From assembly GCA_029204225.1 (NCBI GenBank), contig MU832087.1, positions 1 through 23,999 of the forward strand: a DNA stretch of 23,999 nucleotides, in the 5' to 3' direction. Below, piece by piece: positions 10,297 through 18,773 of the stretch. The stretch's first letter is position 1; every line of letters begins with the position of its first letter. The notes beneath the pieces were generated by a model, which had not been told where the DNA came from, did not search any database, and was given only the letters and a program-made list of their open reading frames with translations. This DNA is from Diphasiastrum complanatum (Eukaryota > Streptophyta > Lycopodiopsida > Lycopodiales > Lycopodiaceae). Position numbers and translations under genes: made by a program.

Positions 10297-11045
10297 CTAT
10301 AATTCCAAAATATTCTGAGGTCTCAGCCAACTGAGTATGGCTTTGACCTTACTGGGGTCCATTTTAATCCCGTCTACTGAGATAATGTGACCCAAATAAG
10401 CTACTTCTTCAATGAAGAATTCACACTTAGGTTTCTTAGCATAAAGCTTATGCTTTCTAAGCAGGCGAAACACCTTTATGAGGTGTTTAAGATGCTCCTT
10501 CCTCGTTTTACTGTGAACGAGGATGTCATCTAAAAATACGACCACAAACTTACCCAACTATGGTCTGAGGACACTGTTCATCAAGGTCATAAATGTAGTT
10601 GGAGCATTTGTGAGCCCAAAAGGCATCACTTTAAACTCATAATGACCATGACGAGTCCTAAAAGCTGTTTTCGGGACATCTTCCGACTTTATACGGACTT
10701 GATGATATCCCGATCTGAGGTCTATTTTGCTGAAAAATTTAGCCCCGTCGAGTTGATCAAACAACTCGTCCGCCCGAGGCATTGGGTATCTATTCTTGAT
10801 TGTGACTTTATTGAGTGCTCTGTAATCTACGCAAAGACGCATAGACCCCTCTTTCTTTTTTTCACCAAAAGGACTGGTGAGGCCCATGGTGAACTACTGG
10901 TTTGAATTTGGCCTTTCCCAAGATAATCTGTTAACAGCCTAGTTATTTCTTCATCCTCTGTTCGGCTGACCCGATACGGAGGTATCTTCAAGAAAAACAT
11001 CTTTAAATTAGACAACAAAGTTTCTAATTTACTAATTTTCTGCAT
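10297..11045 (-). pseudogene. Chromovirus reverse transcriptase (broken)
   Basis: Three blocks give an RT domain. The first reads IPPYRVSRTEDEEITRLL and [13 protein letters not shown] (10850-11010). The second reads [21 protein letters not shown], split here as [11 protein letters not shown] and [10 protein letters not shown], then [13 protein letters not shown] with the first catalytic Asp, and [14 protein letters not shown] (10558-10850). The third reads FVVVFLDDILVHS, the YxDD-type active site, then LYAKKPKCEF and YLGHIIS (10297-10557). A one-base indel in a purine run near 10850-10866 shifts the frame between blocks one and two. A TAG at 10558-10560 sits where relatives have Tyr. Catalytic residues survive but the reading frame does not. 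Confidence 0.93.
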
Positions 11046-11109
11046 AAAGAACTAGAAATAGAAACTTCTGGAATAAACTGAAAGTCACATAAGAATACCT
11101 GATGGTCAT

Positions 11110-11626
11110 CGTCTCCGATTAGCTAACAAAGCTCTGAACTGCAGACCATAGGGCTGTTGGGGACATCATGCTCTCCATGCAACTGGATCTCTCAACCTTT
11201 ATGCTGAAAGCGGAGGGTGTTCTCCTGATAATTTATGTGGAGGGAAGGTCCTAAGCTGTAGAGCCAAGCTCTCCCGAGAACAATGTCTGCGCGATCTAGG
11301 TGCATTATCTGAAAGTTTATTTCATCTTGATACCCCTAAATACCAAGATTTAAATTACTTACCATGGTTTCCCAAACTTTTTTGTCTTCACCCTTATCTA
11401 ATGAAACTAGGTACCTATGCTGACTAGGTACTTCTGGAAGTCTGAGTTTTTTAACTAGGGTGTAGTTGATGAAATTATGGGTTGCCCCATCATCAACCAT
11501 GACTCTGACTGACTGGTTACCAACTTTCCCATGCATACGTACTAGGTCATGCGGCCCAAAGCTGAAGGGTCTCGCTAGCATTGCAGAGGTTAGTTGGCAA
11601 CAGTGTTCATGGTCTTCATGAAACAC
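11110..11626 (-). pseudogene. Chromovirus aspartic protease (broken)
   Basis: The segment reads DLVRMHGKVGNQSVRVMVDD, then DDGATHNFIN with the active-site Asp, then LVKKLRLPEV. After a stop at 11336 it continues INFQIMHLDRADIVLGRAWL, the conserved second half of retropepsins in gypsy elements (the xIVLGxxWL motif), then DVPNSPMVCSSEL. The usual active-site triplet D-S/T-G is D-D-G here. The enzyme would process the gag-pol polyprotein. Confidence 0.85.
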
Positions 11627-11639
11627 TTTGATCTCGGAA

Positions 11640-11857
11640 GTTGCCGAGTCACTTGGGAAACTTACTGTCTGAACAAGATGAGCTTGTTTTTTGTCTTTCT
11701 TATCTTCTTTAGTGAAAGGCCCCTTGGGGCACTATCTGACTGTGTGTCCCTTGCCCATGCACACAAAGCACAAACGTTCTTGTTTGGCTTTCTCAAAATC
11801 TTCTGGTTTTAAGGGCTGTATGAGCGATGGGCGTTTCTGAGGAGCTTCACTCTCACC
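11640..11857 (-). pseudogene. Chromovirus gag, zinc-knuckle part only
   Basis: The segment reads SEAPQKRPSLIQPLKPEDFE, then ERLCFVCMGKGHTVR, a TAG stop (11732-11734), then CPKGPFTKEDKKDK. The zinc knuckle C-x2-C-x4-H-x4-C is complete except that the residue before the last Cys is a stop codon, probably from CAG. Everything N-terminal is missing: the LTR edge at 11858 lies immediately upstream. The frame stays open for about 160 bases into the LTR, which is fortuitous and not a start. Confidence 0.85.
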
Positions 11858-12150
11858 TGATATGGAGTAAGCCCCTCCTAGCCCAGTGTGAGGACTGCTA
11901 GCATGCATACTGCCAAGTGTCGGCCACATGGCACTGATGTGGCCGACTGCACGTCGGGAACCAACGTGGGGCCCTATCCTGCTGACAGGGTCCCTAGGCT
12001 GTGTTAGGCCCGCCATGGCTATGGACCATGTCGGGGCACACTACTCACACTGTCTTGCCATGTTGCTCGTGTACGCTGGACACGACCCTCACTATGGTAT
12101 CTGTCCTCCTGTTTTCTCTAGGGTTCGGCATTGGTTATGTGCTCGTAACA
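11858..12150 (-). repeat. 5' LTR of chromovirus
   Basis: 293 bp, about 94% identical by eye to the 3' LTR, with the same TG/CA ends. The extra 5 bases are near 12012-12016. On its inner side the sequence is GGTGAGAGTGAAG instead of a TGG-type primer-binding site. The stem of the inverted repeat (11919-11929 and 11937-11947) differs from the other LTR at two positions that still pair. The outer flank GTTGG does not match the flank of the 3' LTR. Confidence 0.9.
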
Positions 12151-12566
12151 GTTGGTACCTACCTGGTAGGCTATTTGCATGTTCTTAGAGGTTAGTACTT
12201 ACTACTTGGTTGACACTTCATACTTGAAATACAATTTTGAATTGATTATTGTAATTTGTGGCCAGTAATATGTTTGTCAATCCTTGTGTGCAGGACCTGC
12301 CACTCGAGCAACGCGTAGGAGGAGGGCAGGAGAGGATACGAGCTCTCGTGCTCACGACCTTGATGATGAGTCTGAGCCTGAGGCATTGTCAGGGTCAGCG
12401 TCCTCAGAGGAGAGGTCTGAGGTCATGAGGATGAGAATGAGAGTGAGGATGAGGGGCATCCTACCTCGGCCTTCGATGAGGACTTCGTCCCTAATGTTCG
12501 AGAGGAGACTACAGTAGTCTCGACAACACCTGCTCAAAAGGGGCTTAGAGCTAGGAGAGATTAGAG
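12151..12566 (+). pseudogene. Possible acidic C-terminal exon with upstream intron (unidentified)
   Basis: A short open stretch (VGTYLVGYLHVL) ends at GAG/GTTAGT, about 12191. It is followed by an AT-rich stretch ending TTGTGTGCAG at 12293, matching plant GT-AG intron signals with about 100 bp between. The next stretch reads ATRRRRAGEDTSS, then DLDDESEPEALSGSASSEE. After a one-base shift it stays acidic (HEDENESEDEGHPTSAFDED) and ends TTPAQKGLRARRD-stop at about 12564. Basic then Asp/Glu-rich tails occur in nuclear proteins and in some transposases; I cannot name the family. The shift suggests a decayed gene. The adjacent chromovirus may have interrupted it. Confidence 0.4.
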
Positions 12567-12886
12567 TCTAGATAATACTCATGAGTCATTGGTTAGTATT
12601 TACATATCATCAGACATTGACAGTGGACACATATGGATTCTGAAGACCGACATCATTGAAATGATTATCTAATATCAATTTTAAGTTTTAGCATTTTGAT
12701 TTCATGCATCAATGATTCTAATGATTTAAATTTTGAGTCTTGAGTCTTGACTTTGTGACTCATCACTCCTGAGCATTGGAACTTCTAATTTGTGTTTCTG
12801 ATTGAAGTTTGAACTTTCAACTTTGAAGTATTGCTAGTTTAATTGTGCAATAATGTGCATTGTGTGCTCATTATTGAAAGTTCTAA

Positions 12887-12890
<4 letters not shown>
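12567..12890. other. Unassigned AT-rich stretch
   Basis: No gene or terminal repeat is recognised. It contains a few repeats of GAGTCTTGA near 12735-12755, similar to the GACTCCT-type motif at 13835-13920. Confidence 0.4.

Positions 12891-12922
<32 letters not shown>
12891..12922. repeat. (AG)n microsatellite
   Basis: An uninterrupted AG dinucleotide run of about 16 units. Such runs are common in plant genomes and length-polymorphic. Confidence 0.95.
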
Positions 12923-12925
<3 letters not shown>

Positions 12926-13174
12926 CTGAGGCTAAAGCTGCAAATGCCAAGCATAGTTACAACTTACAACTTACTAAAAGCTATAACCCTAAACCTTTAA
13001 CGTGGCTGGGTTGTAACCTAGTTATGGATGACCATTGACTACAATCAAGTTTCCAGTTTCAACTGACAACTAGTGCTCGCTGCTTTTTGCTTTAAGTTTA
13101 ATCAATGTTGGTCAATGGTGTGACGTGTCTAGCATATGGATTATGCTTGAAGATGTTGTAGCAACTTGTTACTT

Positions 13175-13531
13175 GAGTCTTGCAAGCAATCATGTGAGTC
13201 CCAGTGGATGGTCTACAAATGCCAGCAATGTCTACAGTCTTAGAGCACACCTTGGATTAGAGTGTTTTGACCTATATAGTACATTCCACATATGTCAAGA
13301 AGCTAGATATGTATTATGTAAGTAGTATGTACTAAGTGAATTATATCTCATCAGAGTCTTGCAAGCAATCATGTGAGTTCCAGTGGCTAGTCTGCAAATG
13401 CCAGCAATGTCTACAGTCTGAGCACACCTTGGATTAGAGTGTCTTGACCTATATAGTACATTCCACATATGTCAAGAAGCTAGATATGTATTATGTAAGT
13501 AGTATGTACTAAGTGAATTATATCTCATCAG
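13175..13531. repeat. Two-copy tandem duplication, unit about 178 bp
   Basis: Copy one (13175-13353) and copy two (13354-13531) both begin GAGTCTTGCAAGCAATCATG and end TTATATCTCATCA. They differ at only a few bases by eye, so the duplication is recent compared with the surrounding repeats. No coding potential is evident. Confidence 0.92.
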
Positions 13532-13834
13532 AAGCTGAAACAAATGCACAACACTGAAGTTTAAACAAGTATTGGAAGAATGCAAGTATCTATTCATAAT
13601 TCTAGGCAAATACAGGCCACGAAATCAATTTTTCCCAATTCCTTTGTTGTGGCAATCAAACATTTGAATTTTGAAACCTTAGATTTTTTTGCTGGGTTTA
13701 ACAGTTGACCCATGGAGCTTGGAAGTGCGAGTGCATAAGTTATGAGAGTCCCCAATCTATGAAATAATACATATTTATTTACTAGTATGACAGTTCAAGT
13801 TAGGGCCGTTACTTCCAAAATTTGGAGTTCGATC

Positions 13835-13920
13835 TGACTCTTGAGTCCTAAGTCATGACTCCTAAGTCCAGACTCCTGACTCCTCCTAAGTCCTGAGTCA
13901 GAAATCCTGACTCTTGATTC
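13835..13920. repeat. Degenerate GACTCCT(A/G)AGTC repeat
   Basis: About eight degenerate copies of GACTCCTGAGTC or GACTCCTAAGTC follow each other. The unit is nearly self-complementary (GACTC...GAGTC), so it can form many alternative small hairpins. Function unknown; probably slippage-derived. Confidence 0.7.
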
Positions 13921-14175
13921 ACTGCTCAAGATTGTTAGAATTTAGAAGTTACTAGTCCCCCCAAAAGGAAAAAAAAAGAAGGAAAAAAAAAGGTTCGAAC
14001 TATTCCCCGATTTGAACCGAGCTAGCCGGTTTGAATCGGCTGGTAATCTTGAAACTTGCTCAAAAAAAACCCAATCGTATTCTACCTACCTCACAAAAAG
14101 ACAATGTTTACACTTGTTGTGCAAAGGAAACTCGCCAAAAAAGTGTTACTAACATGACCCTAACTGGATTGGTTA

Positions 14176-14569
14176 TCATGGGGCCAATCAACTATAATTA
14201 TGGTGATGGCCAATTACCACGATTATCAACTTGGTAAAAGATAGGCCAAGTTTGTCTCAAGCAGAAACACCTTGAGCCTATCTAACAAGTTGTCAAAGAT
14301 ACAGGTGAGGATAATTGTCATGGATGGCCAAACAACCATAATTATGGTGATGACCAATCAGCACGACTATCAACCTGGTAAACGTTAGGGCAAGTTTGTC
14401 ATAAGCAAAAACACCTTGATCCTATCTAACAAGTTGTCAAAGATACAAGTGAGGATAATTATCATGGATGGCCAATCAACCATAAGTACAGTGATGGCCA
14501 ATCACCACAACTATCAACCTGGTAAAAGTTAGGCCAAGTTTGTCACAAGCTGAAACACCTTGAGCCTGT
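14176..14569. repeat. Tandem array, about 2.75 copies of a 143-bp unit
   Basis: Copies start at 14176, 14318 and 14462, each with TCATGG...GGCCAAxCAACxATAA. All contain TATCAACxTGGTAAA and GCAAGTTTGTC or GCCAAGTTTGTC, then AACACCTTGA. The third copy diverges after AACACCTTGAGCCTGTC. Spacing is 142 and 144 bp. It lies beside the point where the copia gag to its right becomes unrecognisable. It may be a satellite seed or an internal repeat of that element. Confidence 0.88.
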
Positions 14570-14574
14570 CAAGG

Positions 14575-14985
14575 TCAGAGTTGATCAAAGATGTGACAAG
14601 AAGCCACAATATTGGTTAAGTCCATTGGTGTGCCATGTGGAGGAAGAGTGATCATATTTGGTATTACACCATGCCTAATGGGCCAGAGACACATAGCATG
14701 GCTTAAGGTTTTAGTCGGCCATGTGACCAGACACCAGAATAACAAGTAAAGAACTTCAATAATCATCTAAAGTGAGGAGGCAAAGCTTCATTCTCATCAT
14801 TGGCTAGCCGTGGAGCGACCTTCATACTTTTGGTATCAAGGCCGCATTCAAAAAAACAAAAGCACCATATTTGAGAGAGAATATGCTATTTAGAGAGAGA
14901 AACTTAAGACAATCAACATGCTTGATCGATTAACGGTTGGGAAATTTTTCAAATAATCAACAAAGAAGTTTGTTATAGAGAAAAA
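14575..14985. other. Unassigned stretch
   Basis: No gene is recognised. On the minus strand it could hold decayed gag sequence of the copia element (a weak LKNFPTVNR-like piece near 14920-14950), but this is not secure. Confidence 0.35.
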
Positions 14986-14988
14986 AAT

Positions 14989-15412
14989 TTAGCCCCAAAT
15001 TACCCATTGATACATATATCTAAGATCCTGGATCTTAGTAAGATGGTCACTGACTAACTCCCATGTCTCCATCCTGAGGGTATACAGCTTGTTCTTCAAG
15101 TAAAGAAGTCTAGCTGTATTTGTTGTTTCATACAATGCACAAAGAATGTGCCATGCATCTCTAGGCCCTTTGGCTGACCTGATTAGAGGAATAACATTAT
15201 CCCTTACAGACATGTTGATGATTCTGTGTGCTTTTTCCCCTCTCTTGATATAGTCCTTGAGCTCAAGTTTTGATGTTGGAACAGGCTCCTCACCTGTCAT
15301 AAGCTTCCAACATTCTTTATCTTCTAGAATGTTCTTGATCTTGCCAGACACTAAAATTAGTGCCATCAAGCCAGCAGGCTCCACTCAGAATGCTCTCTGA
15401 AAGACTAGTCAT
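14989..15412 (-). pseudogene. copia gag (UBN2 type), N-terminal half, frameshifted
   Basis: The probable start is the ATG at 15410-15412, reading MTSLSESILS, then LDGTNFSVWQ, the conserved N-terminus of copia gag. An indel near 15355 moves the rest to another frame: GKIKNILEDKECWKLMTGEE, then DYIKRGEKAHRIINMSV, SAKGPRDAWHILCALYE, and TARLLYLKNKLYTLRM. These match the capsid-like gag_2/UBN2 domain (the W-x-x-L-x-x-x-Y and L-x-x-x-L-x-x-L-x-M patterns). It ends at a stop at 14989 after QDLRYMYQW. The zinc knuckle is not found. The protein would form the cytoplasmic particle; this copy is broken. Confidence 0.88.
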
Positions 15413-15819
15413 AACTGGATAGAAATAATGCACAGAAGGTAAATTGGAATTTGCACCCAACTAGGTTATGCAGCCACTTGCTCAATAACCCTCAGCTTTT
15501 GGATTTGAAACCATCCCCCTATATGGCTGTCCTAGCCCTTGTCCAAGATCCAATTAGCACTTGCACCGAAGTCCCCACTGGAGAAATCGCCCTCCTACAG
15601 CCCTGGCTGGTTCAAACATGTGCTGAAAATTCTGTTCCAGAATATAAATTTTTTGGGTCAAAAGACTCCCCTTGCCAACAGTACTCCAACGGTCTAGGTA
15701 GCATAGAAATCCGATGCTCCCACAGAGAGGGCACCCAAATTTCAGGTTGGCTGGTCCTGAACTTTTCTGAAAACTGATCAAAAATCTGGTCCTAGCTTTC
15801 CCACATCACAGGTACCACA

Positions 15820-15835
15820 ACCTGCTCTGATACCA
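15820..15835 (-). other. Primer-binding site for initiator Met tRNA
   Basis: On the minus strand TGGTATCAGAGCAGGT matches the plant tRNA-iMet 3' end complement at the first 12 positions and beyond. It follows the LTR terminus (…CAACA) with no spacer. It is the minus-strand cDNA priming site. Confidence 0.88.
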
Positions 15836-16218
15836 TGTTGAAATCCAAGGCCTAGCTATGGAGTATCTTAACAACATGGAAAGCACAGCATGAAAGCTTC
15901 AAAAAACCAGCTATGGAGTAGAAGACAAAAGCAAGAGAGAGAGAACTCTAAACTCATTTAACATAATGGTTATTCAAAGAGCAGGAGGGCGTGAAAACCC
16001 CTCAAGGCCTATGAGGTCTAGAGGAGCCACCAATAGCATGGAACATAGAGCTGGCGTCTTTCCTACTCTAGCTCTAGACCCACATGGGTCTTTAACCTAC
16101 TTGTCATTACTTGATTAATTAGCATAAGTAGTGTGTACTATATGTACATTAATATGCACAACTTACAAGTTACAAGTATACAAGCCAAAAGGGGCAAAAT
16201 ACGCATTATATTTCAACA
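15836..16218 (-). repeat. 5' LTR of copia element
   Basis: 383 bp with perfect 9-bp terminal inverted repeats TGTTGAAAT...ATTTCAACA. Its inner end is fixed by the adjacent primer-binding site. An AT-rich stretch with a TATA-like ACATATAGTAC near 16133-16145 may be the promoter. There is only one copy in the window, so identity between LTRs cannot be judged. Confidence 0.85.
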
Positions 16219-16495
16219 CCCTACACCCTTGTTGGCTTTCCATAACATTCTGGCAATTTCAAAAGCTTTCAAGGAAGATGTGAATCAGCAATACAGTACA
16301 TAATATTTGGCAAAGATAGGCTCATACAGTACAATGCATAAAAATAGGCAATATGACTAGTAAACTAGGGTAATATCAATGGCTTTCAAGGAATTTCAAT
16401 GGCTATTGTATAGCTAATAGTACCTTAAAAAAATTTCGAGAAATTACCATCGAATTTTCTGCATTTTGAACCCAATATTGCAAAAGAAAAAGGAA
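16219..16495. other. Unassigned stretch
   Basis: Nothing coding is recognised. The phrase GGCTTTCAAGGAA and TCAATGGCT recur near 16262-16275 and 16380-16405, a weak local repeat. Confidence 0.35.
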
Positions 16496-16501
16496 AAAGT
16501 G

Positions 16502-16541
16502 CGTTCCGGGCAGCATTCCCTGAACTCATTCCAAAACCATG

Positions 16542-16579
<38 letters not shown>

Positions 16580-16649
16580 CATAATTGCAATGCCCACTCG
16601 CGTTCTGAAACACATTCCAGGTTTTTGGACCGGAACGCTGTCCCAGAAC
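16502..16649. repeat. Foldback (MITE-like) structure around a TG microsatellite
   Basis: The left arm GTTCCGGGCAGCATTCC...CCAAAACC (16502-16538) is an imperfect inverted match to the right arm GGTTTTTGGACCGGAACGCT plus GTCCCAGAAC (16619-16649). The interior holds the TG run. A second, weaker right arm (about 16690-16731) has similar sequence. No clear target duplication was found, so a MITE is a possibility and not a conclusion. Confidence 0.5.
16543..16577. repeat. (TG)n microsatellite
   Basis: An uninterrupted TG dinucleotide run of about 17 units. Apparent Cys-Val or Thr-His repeat proteins here are artefacts of this run. Confidence 0.95.
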
Positions 16650-16801
16650 AGTTTTAACTATTATATATCATATAATAATAAAAATTCAAATGTGTTTTGG
16701 ACAACATTCGGCTGTCTGTAAAGCACTCTAAAAGAATTTGCTTTGTATTTTGAGATAACTTTAATTGGAAGAATATGACAGCTGTAACAACTTCACACAT
16801 C

Positions 16802-16832
16802 AGAGGAACCTTACACTCTGTAAGGTTCCTCT
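16802..16832. repeat. Perfect 13-bp hairpin
   Basis: AGAGGAACCTTAC, five loop bases ACTCT, then GTAAGGTTCCTCT. It lies in an AT-rich stretch with many GTAA/TTAC motifs between the TG foldback and the fasciclin-like remnant. Role unknown. Confidence 0.8.
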
Positions 16833-17039
16833 TAAAAAATTGTTTTACCAGAGGTAAAGAATGACAGATGTTTTTATCAACAGTAAAACATTTCACTTAT
16901 GGTAACCAGAAAATTATTACCTTATGTAACAAACTTTTACTTACAGTAAAAAAATCAGTAAATTATGCAAAAACAGCTCTAAAAATTCTGTAAAAAATCT
17001 GTAAGTTTTATGTGTCTGGATATAAAATCCTGTAGCATA

Positions 17040-17475
17040 TACAAGCTCTCTTGTAACTCTCTTCACAGTAGTATACGAGCTCTCTTCAGTCTGATGCTCT
17101 GAAAGAACATGGTACATTAGCAAGGCGTCTATCTCTCCAGCTGCTATGCATTGATGTGATCTATGGCATGATCATTCGGAGCTAGAAGATTAAATTTACG
17201 GCCTTCATTCATCAGCTTTCCCATATCCCAAGCAAAAGTTGTTAGATTTACCAAAAGCTCCGCAATTTCACTGTAGCCACCATAATTAGCCAATGTGAGA
17301 CAAAATCTGCAACTTCCACGGCGCCATAGATGGGTGGTGTGCAGCAGAGGGGCCTGGGGCAGGTGCACGAGCTAGGTCAGGGGCAGGGGCGGAGGGGAGG
17401 GCCGATGCATCCGGAGCTACGAATAAGAAATCACTGGGGCGTTCTGGGGAAGCACTGCATTGGGAATTCCCCCTC
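17040..17475 (-). pseudogene. Fasciclin-like arabinogalactan protein fragment (FLA15-18 type)
   Basis: Minus-strand pieces in shifting frames follow the order of the C-terminal half of two-FAS1-domain plant FLA proteins. They are GIPNAVLPQNAPV (17430-17472), an Ala-Pro linker RAPAPGPSAAHH (17337-17372), and the FAS1 start YGGYSEIAELLVNLTTFAWD, then MGKLMNEG and LLAPNDHAIDHI (17150-17285). After a stop and frame change comes LLMYHVLSEHQTEESSYTTV (17050-17110). The LAPND and YH(V/I) motifs are FAS1 landmarks. In the family these are secreted, wall- or membrane-associated glycoproteins for adhesion and wall growth. Signal peptide, first FAS1 domain and domain end are missing; at least three frame changes show it is dead. 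No intron is evident. Confidence 0.72.
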
Positions 17476-18773
17476 TCTTCTTCTTCTTCTGAGTTTCACC
17501 AGCTTGCCCGATCACGCCATAGCTAACACGAAGCAGTAAAAACTCTTCAAGGTTACGGCTACGGGAAGGCTGCAGTAAAACTCTGCGGTAAATCTAGAAG
17601 GGAGAAATTTTTTTAGAGTTGCTTTACGTTGGGGAAGGCCCCTGCCCTCGGGCCTTCCCCTATACCAAACGCTCCCGTTCCAGAACAACCGTGAAAAGGG
17701 AGAGAGAAAAACAGTGATGAAAAGGGAGAGAGAAAAACAGATAGACTGCCCCAGTGTAAGCAAGGATATGTGACTACCAGCCCTATTTTTCTTCCAACTT
17801 CCGAGCATCGTTGTTCCATCCCAAAGAACTCGTACAAACACCGGCCTTGCAAGCAAGACCTGCGGTACAGGCTTAGACTTCTCTTCAGAAGAACGACCAG
17901 TGTACAGAGCAATGGGACTCACGTAAGGGCAAAGAACAACATGCGGAGTAGAAAGACCACTTTACCACGGAAAACTATTTAACAATCAACTGAAACGATT
18001 TGAATAACTAAAAACAATCAAAATACGACTGGAAGGATTTATGGATCAAGAAAAAAACAAACGTGCAATACGAATGCAATAGGAAATTATTCATGCAGAT
18101 TGAGCAGCAATAGGCTGCATCTATCTGCTTTTCACATTGAATTGTGAGATAGAATTGAATCAAATTTCAGTTGTTAGAACTGAAATTTCAAAGAATGTGG
18201 CAAAAAGAAAGAAGACAGGAAGGAAGGAAGGAAGAGAGACATAGATACATACCAGGAGACATGGCAGTTTGCAGAGAAGGCATTGGATCATCCAATCTTG
18301 AGGTGGGTAGCATAATCTATTCTGGCTCTGGTCGACGTCCCTGGACTGGGTTCGTTGTTATATGACAGCAACAAGCGGCAGAATGCATGCTGTGATGGAT
18401 AAAACGTGTTCCTCACCACCTTTTGATTCTTCTGTTAAAATTTCGGGTTTTTGAATAATGTTGACCAAAACTGCAGCAATTTTTTGACAACTGGGTGTGA
18501 TGGTGTTATCTTAGCATGCGGATTGGTCCAGGCAGGAACTGACGTGCAAGAATCAGGAGAGCTTGCTGTTTTCAGTTGGCAAAAGATTGTTTTGCATGGT
18601 GGCCGCCTCTGTGGGTTGCATAAATCCAGCCATCACCTCACCTCTCTCAGCCGTTGCCTCCCCAAGGCTGGCTGTTGTGATGGAGCTGCTCTATCGCCCG
18701 TCCATGGCTGTCACAAAGTAGTTGGGATGGAATTCCGAGAGATAGAGACCATGCCCACATCAGGTAATTTCCT
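17476..18773. other. Unassigned stretch with small repeats
   Basis: No gene is identified. A 22-bp GA-rich word is repeated at 17693-17714 and 17719-17740, and a GGAA-rich run lies near 18208-18235. A minus-strand open frame (17512-17922) and a plus-strand one (18451-18816) show no family features. The first half could include the lost N-terminal portion of the fasciclin-like gene, but no FAS1 motif was found there. Confidence 0.4.

Larger units (their letters stand above)
7854..12150 (-). mobile_element. Ty3/gypsy chromovirus with two LTRs, gag N-terminus and PBS missing
   Basis: Two direct repeats (7854-8141 and 11858-12150) bound a minus-strand internal region that encodes, in order, gag zinc knuckle, protease, RT, RNase H, integrase and chromodomain. 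That order and the chromodomain define a chromovirus. The polypurine tract at 8142-8152 abuts the left (3') LTR exactly. At the other end, the 5' LTR is joined directly to the middle of gag, with no primer-binding site, leader or gag N-terminus. The 5 bases outside the LTRs (CTCCC on the left, GTTGG on the right) do not match, so no target duplication is visible. Multiple stops and frame changes make it inactive. Confidence 0.93.
14900..16218 (-). mobile_element. Ty1/copia-like element, 5' end only (LTR, PBS, gag)
   Basis: In minus orientation there is a 383-bp LTR (16218-15836), an initiator-Met-tRNA primer-binding site directly at its end, an untranslated leader of about 400 bp, and a gag coding segment. 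Protease, integrase and RT are absent: sequence left of about 14900 has no pol similarity, and no second LTR copy lies in the window. The element is therefore truncated, or its remainder was displaced by later insertions. Confidence 0.82.

Noticed and set aside
11732-12016. A 94-codon gene starting inside the 5' LTR
   Set aside because: The first two-thirds is LTR sequence read through by chance; only the gag zinc-knuckle part is meaningful.
12284-12517. A free-standing 77-codon gene
   Set aside because: Its start lies before an intron-like acceptor and the acidic reading continues in another frame, so it is at best part of a broken exon.
14829-14845. Plus-strand TGGTATCAAGGCCGC resembling a tRNA-iMet primer-binding site
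   Set aside because: Only the first eight bases match, no LTR terminus precedes it, and no plus-strand gag follows.
16425-16721. Open frames rich in Cys-Val or Thr-His repeats
   Set aside because: They are translations of the TG microsatellite.
17512-17922. N-terminal part of the fasciclin-like gene
   Set aside because: The open frame shows no signal peptide or FAS1 motif.
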